Of a DNA stretch of 64,000 nucleotides, positions 1 to 12,400 are shown in pieces; the first letter of the stretch is position 1, and the number at the start of each line of letters is the position of its first letter. The stretch covers positions 248,001 through 312,000 of the forward strand of contig JAJTUP010000022.1 of the NCBI GenBank assembly GCA_021399435.1. The letters run 5' to 3'. The notes below the pieces were generated by a model that was not told the origin of the DNA, did no database searches, and saw only the letters and a list, made by a program, of their open reading frames with translations. Origin of the DNA: Diaporthe sp. PMI_573 (Eukaryota; Ascomycota; Sordariomycetes; Diaporthales; Diaporthaceae). Both the position numbers and the translations under genes were made by a program.

Positions 1-72
1 CACGAAAGGCAAATCCACGATAAATGTGTCGTGCAAGGTCATAGAGTGCTCCGTCAAAGTCTGGGCGACACG

Positions 73-2372
73 TTAGTGGTGAGACGTCCCCGTCACCTGT
101 TGCGGTGCCACAACGTCCATCTCGTGCGCCTCCCCAGCGCTCCCGTCCCGGCGGTGACTATCAGACGGCATCGCCGAGACCCTGTGGGTGGAGGCCGCAA
201 ACGACGTGCCGACGTGTGAGGTGCGCGTGCTGTCAATGTCGACCTCGGACATGGCGAACTCGTCGTGGTGCTTTGCGGCGTCGGCCCCGTCCCGCTGCTG
301 GCGCTTCCGCTCGTCCTCCCAGAACTTGCCCTTGCTGAAGACGCGCACGATCCACGGCTTCTCCCCGGCGGGCTTCCAGGTCCAGTACTCTTTGTAGTGG
401 TAGTCTTTCGGCTCGAGCCCGCCGCGGCTGAGAGTCATTACCGCCCAGATCATGCCGTTGAGGGCGGTGTATACGAAGAGGCCGCTGTGTCTTGTCAGCA
501 TGGCCGCCGCGGAGGCCTTTTGGTGCACAGGGGATCAGGGTGAAACTTACGCGATGAGCCCGTACGCGACGCTATAGCTAAAGGGGATGAAAGCGATCGT
601 CACGAAGGATGGTATAGCGTCGCCGACGTAGCGCCAGTTGACCGCGGTCACCTGCCGTATCATCAGACAGCCAACCTGAGTAGCATATGCCTGGTCAGTG
701 ACGACTCGTCTGGGACGAGGAGGCAGGGGTTTCTCACCAGAATTAGGGTGCATCCAGTGGCCCAAGGGGGTATTGAAGCAAATATGGGGGCGAAGAAGAC
801 AGAAATCAGGAAGCACAGCCCTGTCACAATAGCCGTGAGTCCTGTCCTCCCACCTTCAGCTATGCCTGCTCCGCTCTCAATAAAGGCGGTGACTGGCGAG
901 CAGCCCAGTAGCGACCCGATGGAGATGCATGCAGCATCGGTGCAGTAGGCGACTGTCGATCGGGGGAAGTCCCCGTCCCCCTTGCGCGTCTTGTTACAGA
1001 AACGTGCCATGGAGTACAGCGTCGCGGTACAGTCGATGATATCGACATACAGGAAGGTGAACAGCGCGAGGGCGAAGCTGGCGCCATAGTTGCCGGACAG
1101 ATCCCACTGCTGGGCGTTGAGGGTGTGAGTGATGGGGTGGAAGCTGACCACCTTCTTGAAGAAGTCGAAGCGCTGGTCGCCCTCGTCAGTGTTGGGGAAG
1201 TAGGTGAAGGGGGTGCTGCGAGGCCACGACAGGATCGAGACGAGGGCGACGCCGATAATGATGGCCGCCTTGACCCGGAACGCCATCAGGAAGGCCGTTA
1301 GGAGCCCGCCGCACATGACCCCGAGCCACATCTTCGAGCTCGTCATGAGGTGGCTCATACAGGCGCCCGTCTTCAAGTCGAGGTACGCGGCATCGCAGCC
1401 GGCGATGGCCAGCGGTGTCTTGGGGTTGCCGGTGATGATTCCGATGCCTTCAGCGTACGACATGCCGACCATGGTTAGGAACAGCCCGATCCCTACGCCG
1501 CTCGCTGTCTTGATCGTTCCCGGGATTATCTTCACGAGCCAGTGTCGCATGCCCGTCAGGGCGAGGATGATGAAGATGAAGCCCTCCACGAAGACTGCCG
1601 TCAGGGCTAGCGAGTATGGTACAGGGCCCTTGCCACGAATACCGACTACTTGATAGGCAAAGTATGCGTTGAGACCCATTCCTGGACTGCAGGCACGTTT
1701 AGCACTTGGGGTTTCTAGGAAAAGAAAGGCTGGCAATAGGATCGACTCACGCCAATGCCACGGGGAGGTTTGTGAAGAACCCGAAGAGAATGCTGGCGAG
1801 CCCAGACAAGGCCGCGGTCGCGGTTATAAGATCTCGCTTGACCACTGCAGATGTTAGTGTCGCGCACTCGACTGCTTTCGCCTCCTTCGTTGTCCTTTTC
1901 CAAGCCAAATATGTCATTCTCTTACCGTTCTGGCACAATACATATTCCTGCTCGTTCGCACAAGTATCGTTTTGGCCAAATGCTGGCTCGCAAATGCAAG
2001 TACCGCCCGTCTCTGACAGTATGTCTGCCTGGATCTGATGTTAAACAGCCGGTACGGCTTGAGACTTTCTGGGTGGCGATTGGAGGCACTCACGTTGACC
2101 GCAATGATGTATGCCATCGTGGCGAAGGTCGTGAGGCCGGCGCGGATCTCGGTATAGAAGCTGGCGTCCTGGATCTCTTGAGGCTGCATCGCGGGCAAGG
2201 TGTCAGCATCAACTCATTAAGCCCACGATTTTCTGTGTCGAGTAAAGGGAGATAGATGTAATCATACGTGGCCACACCCACCGAGTCGAAAAACTCGGCC
2301 GAACGTCGACGTGTTGACTGCAGTCTCGACCCTCCTAAGCCTATCCGTCACCCATTCGAAGTTCCTAGCCAT
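73..2372 (-). CDS. azgA: AzgA-type adenine/guanine/hypoxanthine permease, 7 exons
   Basis: Multi-pass plasma-membrane purine-proton symporter of the AzgA (NCS2-related) family, which takes up adenine, guanine and hypoxanthine. Exons, 5' to 3' on the minus strand: 2372-2268, 2183-2094, 2034-1926, 1844-1751, 1686-738, 675-551, 484-73. They sum to 1884 nt and 627 aa with every junction in frame. The start ATG at 2372 opens a short amphipathic exon ending in a FRLGGCGH-like segment that matches the family N-terminus. Family signatures follow: TEIRAGLTTF, MAYIIAVN, SETGGTCIC, NLPVALAPGMGLNAYFAY and, later, GSLLGCSPVTAFIESGAGIAEGGRTGL. Introns carry good branch points, for example ctaac before 1844 and ctgac before 484. 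The hydrophilic C-terminal tail is longer than the membrane core needs, rich in His, Ser and Thr, and presumably cytosolic. Family assignment is firm; exact substrate preference is inferred. Confidence 0.93.
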
Positions 2373-3553
2373 AAATCCCTGGCTGTGGACATAGTCTCTT
2401 TGGTCCCCCATTGGGTCTTGAAGCTCCATTATTACCGTGGGCTACAAGGACACCCGGATCTTGTTAGACTCGGTCGACGGCTTGTAGTGAACGAGCGGCA
2501 AGAGGGCAACTAGGAACGAAAAGGATGGGGAAGAGAAGGAGAACAAGAGAAACGTGGGTTGAAATCTCGTGGTATAGTGAAATGAATGCAGAGACACTTT
2601 TGAGTCACGGTGTGTCACGACGCCGCCTCCTTGTGTTCACTGGAAACCATGAGAAAGAAAGGGGCCCCAGAAACATCAAGTCGCTGCATCAGACTTGGAA
2701 GCACATATTAGTGCGAACCCCGGGCCATTGATCTTAAGTCCGCCATACGGACGAGGATATTCTCGCCAAAAGAGAGTGACTCAAAAAGACCCAAGGCCCC
2801 TTGAGTGGCCAGGTTCGGTCACGCATGTACTTGAGTAGCGATGTATTGGGAGAACCCGAGCCGTATTACTCCTCTTCATGCCAATGGGGCATGTGCCCTG
2901 TTGAGTATCCTCACCCCCAGGCCTAGCGCACCGAGAGGTGACTAGTCGTGGCAAGGGGGGTTGTACGCGTCTTCTGCATATTGACACACTCTGTCAATAT
3001 CACACATAAGCCCTACCGGTACGGATTGCTGCTGGGTAACGAAATCTGCTTGGTTTCTGAGCCAATTATCACGACCGGACGTGGTTGATCGGGGGCTCCA
3101 TTCGGGGTCGCTCTGGATCTCAGAGCCACTGAGGTGTCCAGGTTCAGTCCGGCTTCTTCTATTCCGCTGAGTCCGTACAGCTCTCGGTGCTTTCCCCGGC
3201 TCACCTACTGGCCAGACAGTCGAGGTCGTGTCTTGCTCTGTACACCGGTGTCACCTACAGAACAGCTTGGAATAAGCTGTCATTAGCCAGCCTCAATAAC
3301 GAGAGAAAGCCCCAAAAACCCACTGATTCAGTGGGATGGACCCGGAGAGGGCCACCATTGGCCCACCCGACTCGAAGACATGCAGCTGGGTCGACTCCGA
3401 TCGAGCTGGCTCTTTCCGGCATCAAGTCCCGTCGCACACCTCGGTGCGAGGGACCTGCTTAATCGGCAATGCGCAGCTGGGTATCGGAGGCAGCAAGATT
3501 AAATTCGCTTAGCACGCGCTCCACGACATGGACAGCTGCAACACTTCCGGGTA

Positions 3554-3579
3554 TTTTTTTTTTTTTTTTAAAAAAAAAA
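3554..3579. repeat. T16-A10 homopolymer junction
   Basis: Sixteen T directly followed by ten A. It can fold on itself and is slippage-prone. No terminal repeats or element coding sequence were seen around it. Confidence 0.9.
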
Positions 3580-4461
3580 GAAAGTATTGCATGCACAGGA
3601 CGCGCATGCGACGTTGGACCGGTTTCGCGGATGAGGAGAGAAAACCAGCGGTATGCCAGCCATTGAGCAGCAGCATCAACTTACCGACGCATCGACGTGG
3701 CTCGCAAGAGGCACCTCGTCCGTTCATACGAAAGAATGTGTCTCCACGTTCCGGTTTCCGTGTGAGCCGGACCTCAACGATGCTCTGGCAAGCAGGCCTA
3801 ATGCGGGCGCCCACCCTGTCCCTCCCGAGGGACCGCCATGGCCCGCGCCATTTGCAACCAAGACAGGACATGGGATTACATTGAGGTGGCTAGCTGCTTA
3901 CCCAGACTGGGGGTAGAGATGGCGGCCACGGCCTCGCGGGTGGCTGCAGGGTGAGGAGGGCGGGGCCCCAGGCAAGACGTGTGGGGATCACAGGAGCGAG
4001 GGAAAGGAAGATGATTGCGTCTCGAGGCTGGCGGGACGCAAGTAGCACGCTCGGGCGTTCTGGGGCTTCCTACATCGCCGGTTTCGACTTTGTTAGACAT
4101 ACGAAGGGCCAAAGGTAATGACTTTGCATGACCACAGCCTCCTGTTGTCTCCAATCGGTGACACTCGTGCCCCGGCCGCCCGAGACTCCACAAGATATGT
4201 CGCCGCTGGAGCAAAGGAATTTGTCTGGATGGCTTACCCGAGCCGGCCACTGATGGACGGGGAGCAGAAAAACCTACAGGCTCGGTGTCTTGTACTTTTG
4301 TCTCACTCAGGAATTGTGCTGGATGAACTGTGAGATCCTGCAAGGTTATTGACACAAACCATCTCAAGCGCGAATCTTATCACGTATTTCACTTGATGAA
4401 GAAATAAGAAGGGAGACAGAAACTCTAGAACTGTCGCAAGGGCATCGCAATTCACAATCCT

Positions 4462-4471
4462 TACCTAGGTA
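4462..4471. repeat. Palindrome TACCTAGGTA, copy 1
   Basis: Perfect 10-bp palindrome, one of four intergenic copies in the window (also 5067, 17426 and 37400). Function unknown. Confidence 0.6.
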
Positions 4472-5066
4472 TATAACCACTATTCCAGTCAAGCGCGTAG
4501 TGAGTGGGTTCCAAGAGGTCCTCTGGGAGCGAACAGCAACAAATCTTGCGGATGCGCCACGTCATCCGATGCTGGATGTGATGGCAGTAAATCTATTGGC
4601 AGGTGAGGTTTCGGTCCACGAGACATGTCCTTAGGTATCATCGGGCGTCACAACAGATAGCCCCGGCCCAGACCCCAGTTGTAGTCGTCCCTGCTCTATC
4701 GAAGCATGACCAGCTCCCAACCCCTGAGTTGCGGTAGCTGACTGAAGTAGTCTGACCGTGATGGCCGCGGAAACCCGCATGCCATCTGAGCTTCGACTTC
4801 CCTGCGCATGAGGTTGAGATACCTCGAGGAATTCTAGACTTTTTACTGACCTAATTTCCCGTGGTATGGGGAAGCTTGGAGGACGCCACCCATCCAACAA
4901 CATCTATGCCTTGTAATTAGATGCAACATAGTATTCCGCTGCTACTTAGACCTACAACATTTGCTGTCAAATCTGTTACCGGAAATCGACTCCTGCAAAG
5001 AATCATGACTATGATGATGTCTCTCCGGAGCCGCCTGAGCTCCTTGGCCAACATCAGATCAGACGC

Positions 5067-5076
5067 TACCTAGGTA
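5067..5076. repeat. Palindrome TACCTAGGTA, copy 2
   Basis: Extends to the 12-bp palindrome CTACCTAGGTAG (5066-5077). A further half-site, cgtaggtag, follows near 5095. Confidence 0.6.
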
Positions 5077-6600
5077 GGTTTGGGCTTTGTATACGTAGGT
5101 AGATTGCCAGGGGCCCACTTATGAGCACCTGTGTGCGTCCTCGTCCGCCTGCCGGGGGTGTCGGCTGCGATTGCTGATGCTTGACTCCCCATGGAGAGAG
5201 ATTACTGGATTTCTTCAACATGTTCCTGGACCGATGACTCGAGGGCATTGGCTGGATGTGCCGCAAAACCATTCCTTCCCGGCAAGGAAGAGAGCCCGCC
5301 AATTTCTTAGCATCCATCTCATCTGAATTCGTACGAACCGTATCTCATCATTGTGCAAACGCCCGGTCCATTCATGAAACCACCAACTTTTACAGCTGTG
5401 CGATGGTGCACTATTGTGGCTTCATTAGATCGTGGCCACTTTCTCCCATTGCCTGCCCTTTTCTTTATTATGTCCTAATGGGGATGCGGTTCTCATAAAA
5501 TCTCTTCAGCATTGGCCTTGCCTCCACTTCAGCTGCCAAATTCCCACCCAGTCCAGCCCCCTTCAGACAGGAAATAAGGGGGAGAGGCTTTATTGGTGGT
5601 TGTGGATGATATGTGGTGGCAAGCTTATGGAGTTTGTGTTCACATGGTGAGGACGTACTCACCGACATGACCCATCGGGCGATCTGGGTGTTGGGGCATG
5701 TTTGCCATGGAGCTTGAGCTACCCAATTCCAAGTCATCCAGGAAAATGCAAGCGAGGGCTGCGTAACTGCTCCTTCTGTGCTGGTCCTGCGGGGTGCTCT
5801 GCATTACCTTATGCCGATGCCCTCCAGGCGATCGAGTCCCTGGGACGACCACACCACCGACCTCTTCCTCCCTACTTCCCTCCTCCTGGTCACACTCAGA
5901 CATCCCTTTGAAGCTGTTCAGCCCCAGAGCCTCTATCGATTATACTCCACTCGCTAAGTCTCCTTCTTTGGGATTGTGGTAGATCCGGGCTGCCCCGCAA
6001 GCTGTTTGTATCTCCCTGTCAATGGCCTGCACATCCACCGCTGGGTACCACGCGAAATGGCTGATTCCTGACCTAGGAACGCGTGCCTCATTCACCATCC
6101 ACCTTTTTGATCTGCCTTTTCTTCTTCTCAAGCGATATCTTTCTGTGTCAGTTTCTACTTTACTCCTGGCCAATCTTGTCTGTTGCCAACCAGACAAGCT
6201 GTCCAGTGTCAGAACCTGGGAAAACCGGCTCTACTCTCCAAAGGCAGCCTGCCCATTCCATCCTCTCTCGAATACTGCCAGTGAACCACTGGTTCCCTTC
6301 TTCTGAACTAGTCATCTCCACTGCAAGGATCTGGTGGCTCTCAATAACATGAGGTATGCCTAGCCATTTGCCAGAGCGTGAGTCACCTCGTCACCGTGGA
6401 GTCATGCTGATATCCAAGAATCAACTGCTGATAGATCACAGTCTCCTGAACATGGTCTAGGTTTACAGCAAATCCTGAACTGGCTGTAGTGACCGCCCTT
6501 CTCAAACAACTTCCCTGCGCCAGCTTTGGCTGGAGCTATGTAAAATCCAACATTTGTTGTACCCGAAATGGCCCATGACTAGAAGTCAGCCGCTGGCAAG

Positions 6601-8950
6601 ATGTTTGATGTCGATTGGAGTGACCCCAACAGGGAGTCTGTTGGTGACAGAAGGGCCAGAAAAGAAAAGGAGAAAGGCCATAGCGACAGGGCGCCAAACA
6701 AAGACAATGCAGACAAGGACAGCAAGAAGGATGAACAGTACAGCCAGGCATCCGGCCCTGGGTCTGTCCGCAGCTCCATGTCCTCGGTGGACAAGCAGTT
6801 TGGCTTCTTTGGTGGCAAGAACAGGAAGAAAGGCCGTGTTCTGGGAAACAACAAGTCGATAGCCAGCTCCTCCACTGGGGCTCCAACCATCCACGAGCAG
6901 GAGCCTCCAGAAGACAGCAACCCCAACGACCCACTGGCGGAAGCATCCTCTGGCGTGACTCAGGATTGCGAACCGGTCAATACAGAAGGCCGGATTTCCC
7001 CTGTTGCGTCTGACAGGCTGGACCGCAGTGAGCTCCCACCCCTATCCCCGAACGACATCATCCGACGGCCCCAGCCCACATGGCTCGCTCTGTTTTGCCA
7101 TGTGATTGTGCCTTCCACAAGCCTTTGCGCAGGGATCGTGTCTTGATCTGCAAACCAAGATTTGAAATCGCTAACAGCACTGCAGGCTTTTCTGAGGCTG
7201 TCTTCAACACTTGGAACGAGAACCCTCCAGGCGGCTCCCTCCTTGGCTACGACATGGCCTCGCCCAAGCCAGGACTGAAGTCCACCCTGACACAGGACCT
7301 CGGGGATGGAATCTCCTTCATCACAAAGACCATTGAGGTCAATTCACAGCCTCGGGACAAGAAGGACCCCGACTACCTCGTGTCCAAGGTGACACTCTCT
7401 GTGAGCTCTTCTGAAGACGAGGCCAAAGACTTATCCGTCAAACCCACGTAAGTGAAACTGTGATACGCATCTTGTACAGAACCGAGCGGAGTTGACAACA
7501 AATCTCGTAGTCAATGGCAGCCCCCTCCGCAGGTTTCAGGGGCGACTCACGGCCTGGCAACCGTTCCAGAATCGCCTTCTGCTTCTAACCTTGAAGACGA
7601 GCGTCATCTGGCGCCAGTGATCACTGATCTTTCCCTTTCCCGCACGACCAACCAGATTTCCACCATGCAGAATGAGCCCAAGCTGGGGCTGAAGCGCAAG
7701 CCCAAGGCCCCTCTGAAGGCGCCTGCGATTGTCCCGGCCTGTCAGCAGTACGTGGGGAATCCCGATCTGTGGAAAGCACCCGAGGTATGGGAATACAGCG
7801 CAAGCGAGCCTGAGGTCTCGCCTATCGACGAGGTGGTTGTGCCCATTGGCTCGGATGAGATCAACCAGCTCGCCCTTGACCTGGCGAGTATGCAGCGTGA
7901 GGCCAGTCGCATGCTTCAGGCGAGTCCTCGGACCATCCTTCTGCGCCTGCAGGGGAGGTGGGGAGATGAGGACCTCTACGTGGCTCTGGAGAGTGGCTCT
8001 GAGGGCATGCGGGAGGACGTTGATATCGCCGTCGATCAGGCGCTGATGTACAAGGAGCTCGAGATGGATAGGAAGCGATGGATGCTGTCTGCTCTGAACC
8101 ACATGGAGACCAATACGCAACCAAGCACTTTCATCTCCAAGCCCAAGGTGAAGCCGAAGGTGCAAAAGATCCTCTCGCTCTTCGACAGCCAAGGTACGTC
8201 TGGTAAACCCTCCCTCTCATCAGGTAACAACGCTGACTTGACTGCCATGATCAAGCTGCCACCTCATACCTAGCCATTTCCAACCCGAGCGTCCCCGTCT
8301 ACCACCTCTCCCCGGATCCTCTATCACACAGAAGATACCCCAACATCCACCCAATCACCTGCCCAGCCATTTCGACCTCCGCAGTAGGCGTGGCAACAGA
8401 GGCCTTCTCCGCCGTCAACTGCCTGCCCATCGCGTCAATCCTACCATCATCGGAACTGCCGAGGCTGCTCCAGAACATCTTCCGCGTCCTCGCCCCGGGC
8501 GGCTTCCTGAACATGGTCATTGTCGACCCCCTGCCCAACCTGGCCTCCGCGGGACCCTTGCTGAGGCAGTGGCTGGACGAGAACCTCATCTTCAACCTCG
8601 AGCAGCAGTTCCGGTGCACGAATCCTAGCAGGAACTTCCCGGTCTGGCTGCAGGAGGCCGGCCTCAGGGCCAAGGGCAGCATCATCACCACCACCCGCTT
8701 CCAGGCCATCATCCCTCAGGGCCACTCGGGTAGCAGCGGCGGCAGCGTCGGCTCGGGCGATTCCGAGCTGGCCACGATGAGGGAACTGCGGATCGTCGTC
8801 GGCCGCATGCTGTGGCGTGAGATCTGGGGCCCTTTCGTGCTTGCCGACAGGTGGTGGTGGGAGGTCCCCAAGATCGTCGACGAGTGCGTGAGCCGGGAGA
8901 CGTATTGGGAGTACAGCGTCATAGCCGCCTGCAAGGAGAGCGAGGGCTGA
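6601..8950 (+). CDS. Methyltransferase-like protein with degenerate SAM-binding loop, 4 exons
   Basis: Exons 6601-7027, 7186-7447, 7511-8193 and 8256-8950 (2067 nt, 688 aa), all junctions in frame. The first ~230 residues are polar and Lys/Ser/Asp-rich and look disordered. The C-terminal ~240 residues resemble a class I methyltransferase fold. The would-be first strand and SAM loop (about residues 449-460) reads KILSLFDSQAAT where the family has an LGCGxGxxT-like loop. A second strand ends in VYHLSPDP, and a clear RVLAPGGFLNMVIVDP strand (compare rvLkPGG) follows. The end is rich in Trp (LWREIWGPFVLADRWWWEVP). Fungi carry many uncharacterised proteins of this kind, some LaeA-like. The lost glycine loop raises the possibility of a pseudo-enzyme. 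No substrate can be assigned. The start is the first ATG of the open frame; an upstream non-coding exon is possible. Confidence 0.72.
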
Positions 8951-11900
8951 GCATTACCCCGAGGGTCTCTTCGTTGTCCGCCTTCCATGGATCCGCCACT
9001 CACTTGTTACATGCATTGGCGGTTGCCTCAAGGGTACGGCATGGCTTGCGGGCGTTCTTGGACTGGAGCATGTATGTTTTGGAGGAAATACCCCGTGCCA
9101 ATCGGCAGCTGGTTCTAAATCGAAGAAGGAGAGGAGAAATTCATACGGGTGCCCTCAGTTGCACTATCACAGCCACGCCCCGGAGCAGGCACCTACATCG
9201 GGTACGAGGTTAGCCCTAATAAGAGTCGCTCATTGAGGCTCGGGCAGAAGGAAGGTGCTTCGAGTGGGCCATGAGCAACGCTGGCTAGGTAGGACGTTTC
9301 TCTGATACACGGAATATTACCATGCGGCACAGTGAAGCTCTCCGTCATCCAAGATTGAGGATAGTATCCCGCCGAGATGCGCCCTCTGTGTGATTCCCAG
9401 TCTCATACTACGGCGGTGTTGCCCCCATTCTGCCTCCGTGTGAGTCTCAGGTTGCCATGGTGGGTGAGCTAGATCAAGACGTTCGGGATCCAGCTTCGGC
9501 CCCAGACCAGCGGACTCTCCACCTCCGGCTCGGCAAAGGTCTTGACAGGTCGATGGGCAAGCCGGGTGCAAACTTGGGGCAAGGGGCGTGGGAGGCAGAG
9601 TCGGTAAAACGCTTGTACGACAAACACCGCCGAGTGCTGGGTATACGGTGGGCAAACACATCCGGGCCGCGAAACGGAACCAGAAGATCACACATCTGAG
9701 CAGAAACTCGGTAGCCGCACGACCTGGGGGTCTCGGCTAGGCGTGTCGGAGGACATGCTTGGGCTATCAGTCACGTGAGCCCTCCACACCACGGAGTCTG
9801 ATATATCTCAAGGGAGGGGAAATAAGGGGGGAGTCTGCACTCAATAATTGCTTGTCGAGCCCTCCTCAGCTCAGACCACCACAGGAATGAAGCTTGGAGC
9901 TCGCTTAAGAGCCGCCAGTGTCTGGCCACCACTTGCCGTGTGAAATCTACACGACATGATGCTCCTCAAATTGACAACGACAAGACGACCCGGCGGGAAG
10001 AATGTATTCCCAAGCAGCGTGTTCTAGGCTCCAGCCTCAAAAGCTAAAGAAAGTGTGTCCAATTTGTCGTCCTATTTCCGACCCTTGCCGAGTCTAATCC
10101 GGTGACCCCTGGACATGAACTTGCCGGCTGCAGGCCATGTCGAGCGGCCGTAAGGTCTGTACCAGCGAGACGGCTTGGTGAAAAGGTCAGATTAAGGGGA
10201 GTTGAACATCGGAGGGCGAGTCTCCCGCGCATTCTTGGTCTATCTCCTCTTCACATATCCCGAGACAGCATCTGGGAAGGGGGAGATATCGCAGGGCAGG
10301 ACAGGACAAATGAGCCAGTCCCCCACAGCCATGGGCGCGCACGTTGTCGAAACAAGACTCGGTGCCCAGAAATGGGGTCTCCAGCAAGACCCATGGGGGT
10401 GGGTGGGCCGCGACGCAAGGGAAAAATGCCCCGATGTCACCCACCGATCGTCCGTGGGTGGAGCCCTACCCCGGACTTCTGACAGGTCCACGAGCAACAC
10501 CCATGCCGGTCTGCCATGCGAGTCGTGGGTATTGGTGGGTGTGTGGTGTCAGAAAGCCTGTTCTAACGCAGGGGTCTATTTCCCAATCGGGCAACTCAAC
10601 GCATGCGGTGTGCTTCTCCGTAGGAACGCAGGCAACCTGCTTCGCAATCGCACCTCTACGTCGTCCCGACTACTGAAGGGCCTGTCGAAGTGGCGGCGTC
10701 CTATATTTTTCCCTGCTGGAGATCGGTCCCAAGATATCTATCCCATCTCAGCACCTCCATTAATGCGCTCACAACGATCAACGGCGTGGCTTTCCATGCC
10801 TATTCACTTGAGCCACTGGCGACTGATGAGCCAGCCAGCCACCACATGAGCACTCGTACCGCGGTAGGCACCGCGGCAGTAGCAGATGAAGGGCAGGAGG
10901 CCAAGAAAACACAAGCATTCCTTCCCCGGGCTCCACCACCTGATGGAGGGAACCCACCGCCTGGCCGGGATCGCGATGAGCCATTAACCCCAGACGGACC
11001 ACATAACACCGCATACCAAGCCCTGGGGATGGTCCCCGGCAAATAAGCGAGCCTTCGAAGTATCACCAAGCCGCGGCTGGGCAGAAACCCAAGACGGAAC
11101 CCCGACCACGAGGATCTCGACGGGCCCTAACTACGTAAGTGTGTATAGTTGGACCAGCCAGCCGGTGCCCCAGCCCTTTTTCTTCCCGACCACACAGCCC
11201 AGATGCCTAGCTGCCAGACATGACTGACATGATAGGGCGTCTGGGTTAAGATTGCCCCTTCCTGTGACGAGCTTAGTGCAAAACTCTAACCGGGAGTCCA
11301 GGGGAGCCCTTCGGACAGGAACCGGAAATAGTCTAGTGTTCTAGCCACCCAGCTAGCCACGGAAAAGCGAACGGAAAAACGCTCCTCGGTGTTTGGCAAG
11401 GTAGTCTAGCAAGCATATGACGCACACACTTCTCGCTGAGCAGCACCAGGAAGGGGTAGATTGATCCGATCGGCGGCTGGCGTAGTGATGAAAGGGGTAA
11501 TCCATCAGGTCCCTTCTGCCCGATACCCTGGCCGGCCCGATAATGTGTGCGTAATGTGCGTGATGCGCGGCCGGGGGCGGGCATATGGCGGAGGACGAAA
11601 AGAGGAGGAAAAGGGAGCGGGAGTTGGAGTTGGGATTTGGTGTGGGTGGTATCCAGGGACCCAGCATTGATAATGCGAGCGCTTGGTTGGTGGTCAGCAG
11701 TTTATCATCATCAATCGGGCAGGGGTCCTGTTCCACTACTGCGTGTGTACCTGGAAGCTCCCCCCTTGCCCTGTAGGGGCTTAGTCTCAGGGCCGCGCAT
11801 CTCGGTACAGTCTCCAGTTGGAGGAAAGGGGAAAAAAGAGAGGGAAAAGGGCTTCCCCAAATAGGGAAAAATAGAGGAAAAGCAAGCCTGGGCCACTTGT

Positions 11901-12400
11901 TCTAGCTTACTCGTGTCTGCTACAGGCTAAAGACACTCGGAGGCAGCGATGCCATTTTGGCTTGCGACACAAGCAAAAACCTTCATTGCCACTCGAGTGT
12001 TGGAGGCCAGCCTTGTTAGGTAGGGCGGAAGTTGGACCTGGAACAAGCCAAGTTTGCCCCGATGCGACGCAGAGACGCAACCTCTGCGCCGCAACGCAAC
12101 GCAACGCAGCCCGCGTGCTGTGTGCAGGTTACATCCCGCCAAAATCTGGGGTATAGTACTTACTGCACACGACATTGAGTCGCGACGTGGATTCAATGGC
12201 TGACTGCCAGAACACGCCCCACAAGCATACTATAGCACATGGCCATGTCACAGTCTCACAGGACTAACCTCATCGTGCTTGACTCCTGCGGCCTTGGGAC
12301 GGGCCTTAACGTTCGTCTTGCCGGTCCATGCTGTAATCGCGGTTCAACAAAAGTGTCATTAAAAAAGAGAAATAATTCATGTCAAGAGCACTCGATACTA
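8951..12400. other. Intergenic region, 3.4 kb, no supported gene
   Basis: Lies between the 3' ends of the convergent methyltransferase-like and GPCR genes. Several 60-200 codon open frames occur on both strands (the longest near 10.2-10.85 kb). They overlap one another in different frames, lack domain signatures and have atypical composition, so none is called. Confidence 0.55.

Larger units (their letters stand above)
2373..6600. other. Intergenic region, 4.2 kb, no supported gene
   Basis: Shared upstream region of the divergent azgA gene (minus) and the methyltransferase-like gene (plus). Open frames here are short, lack family signatures and do not splice into anything recognisable. It holds two copies of the palindrome TACCTAGGTA (4462 and 5067) and a T16-A10 tract at 3554-3579. 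Its length leaves room for unrecognised non-coding transcription. Confidence 0.6.

Noticed and set aside
10202..10849. 215-codon open frame on the plus strand between the methyltransferase-like and GPCR genes
   Set aside because: Overlapped by other frames of similar length on both strands, no family signature; likely chance in moderately GC-rich DNA.
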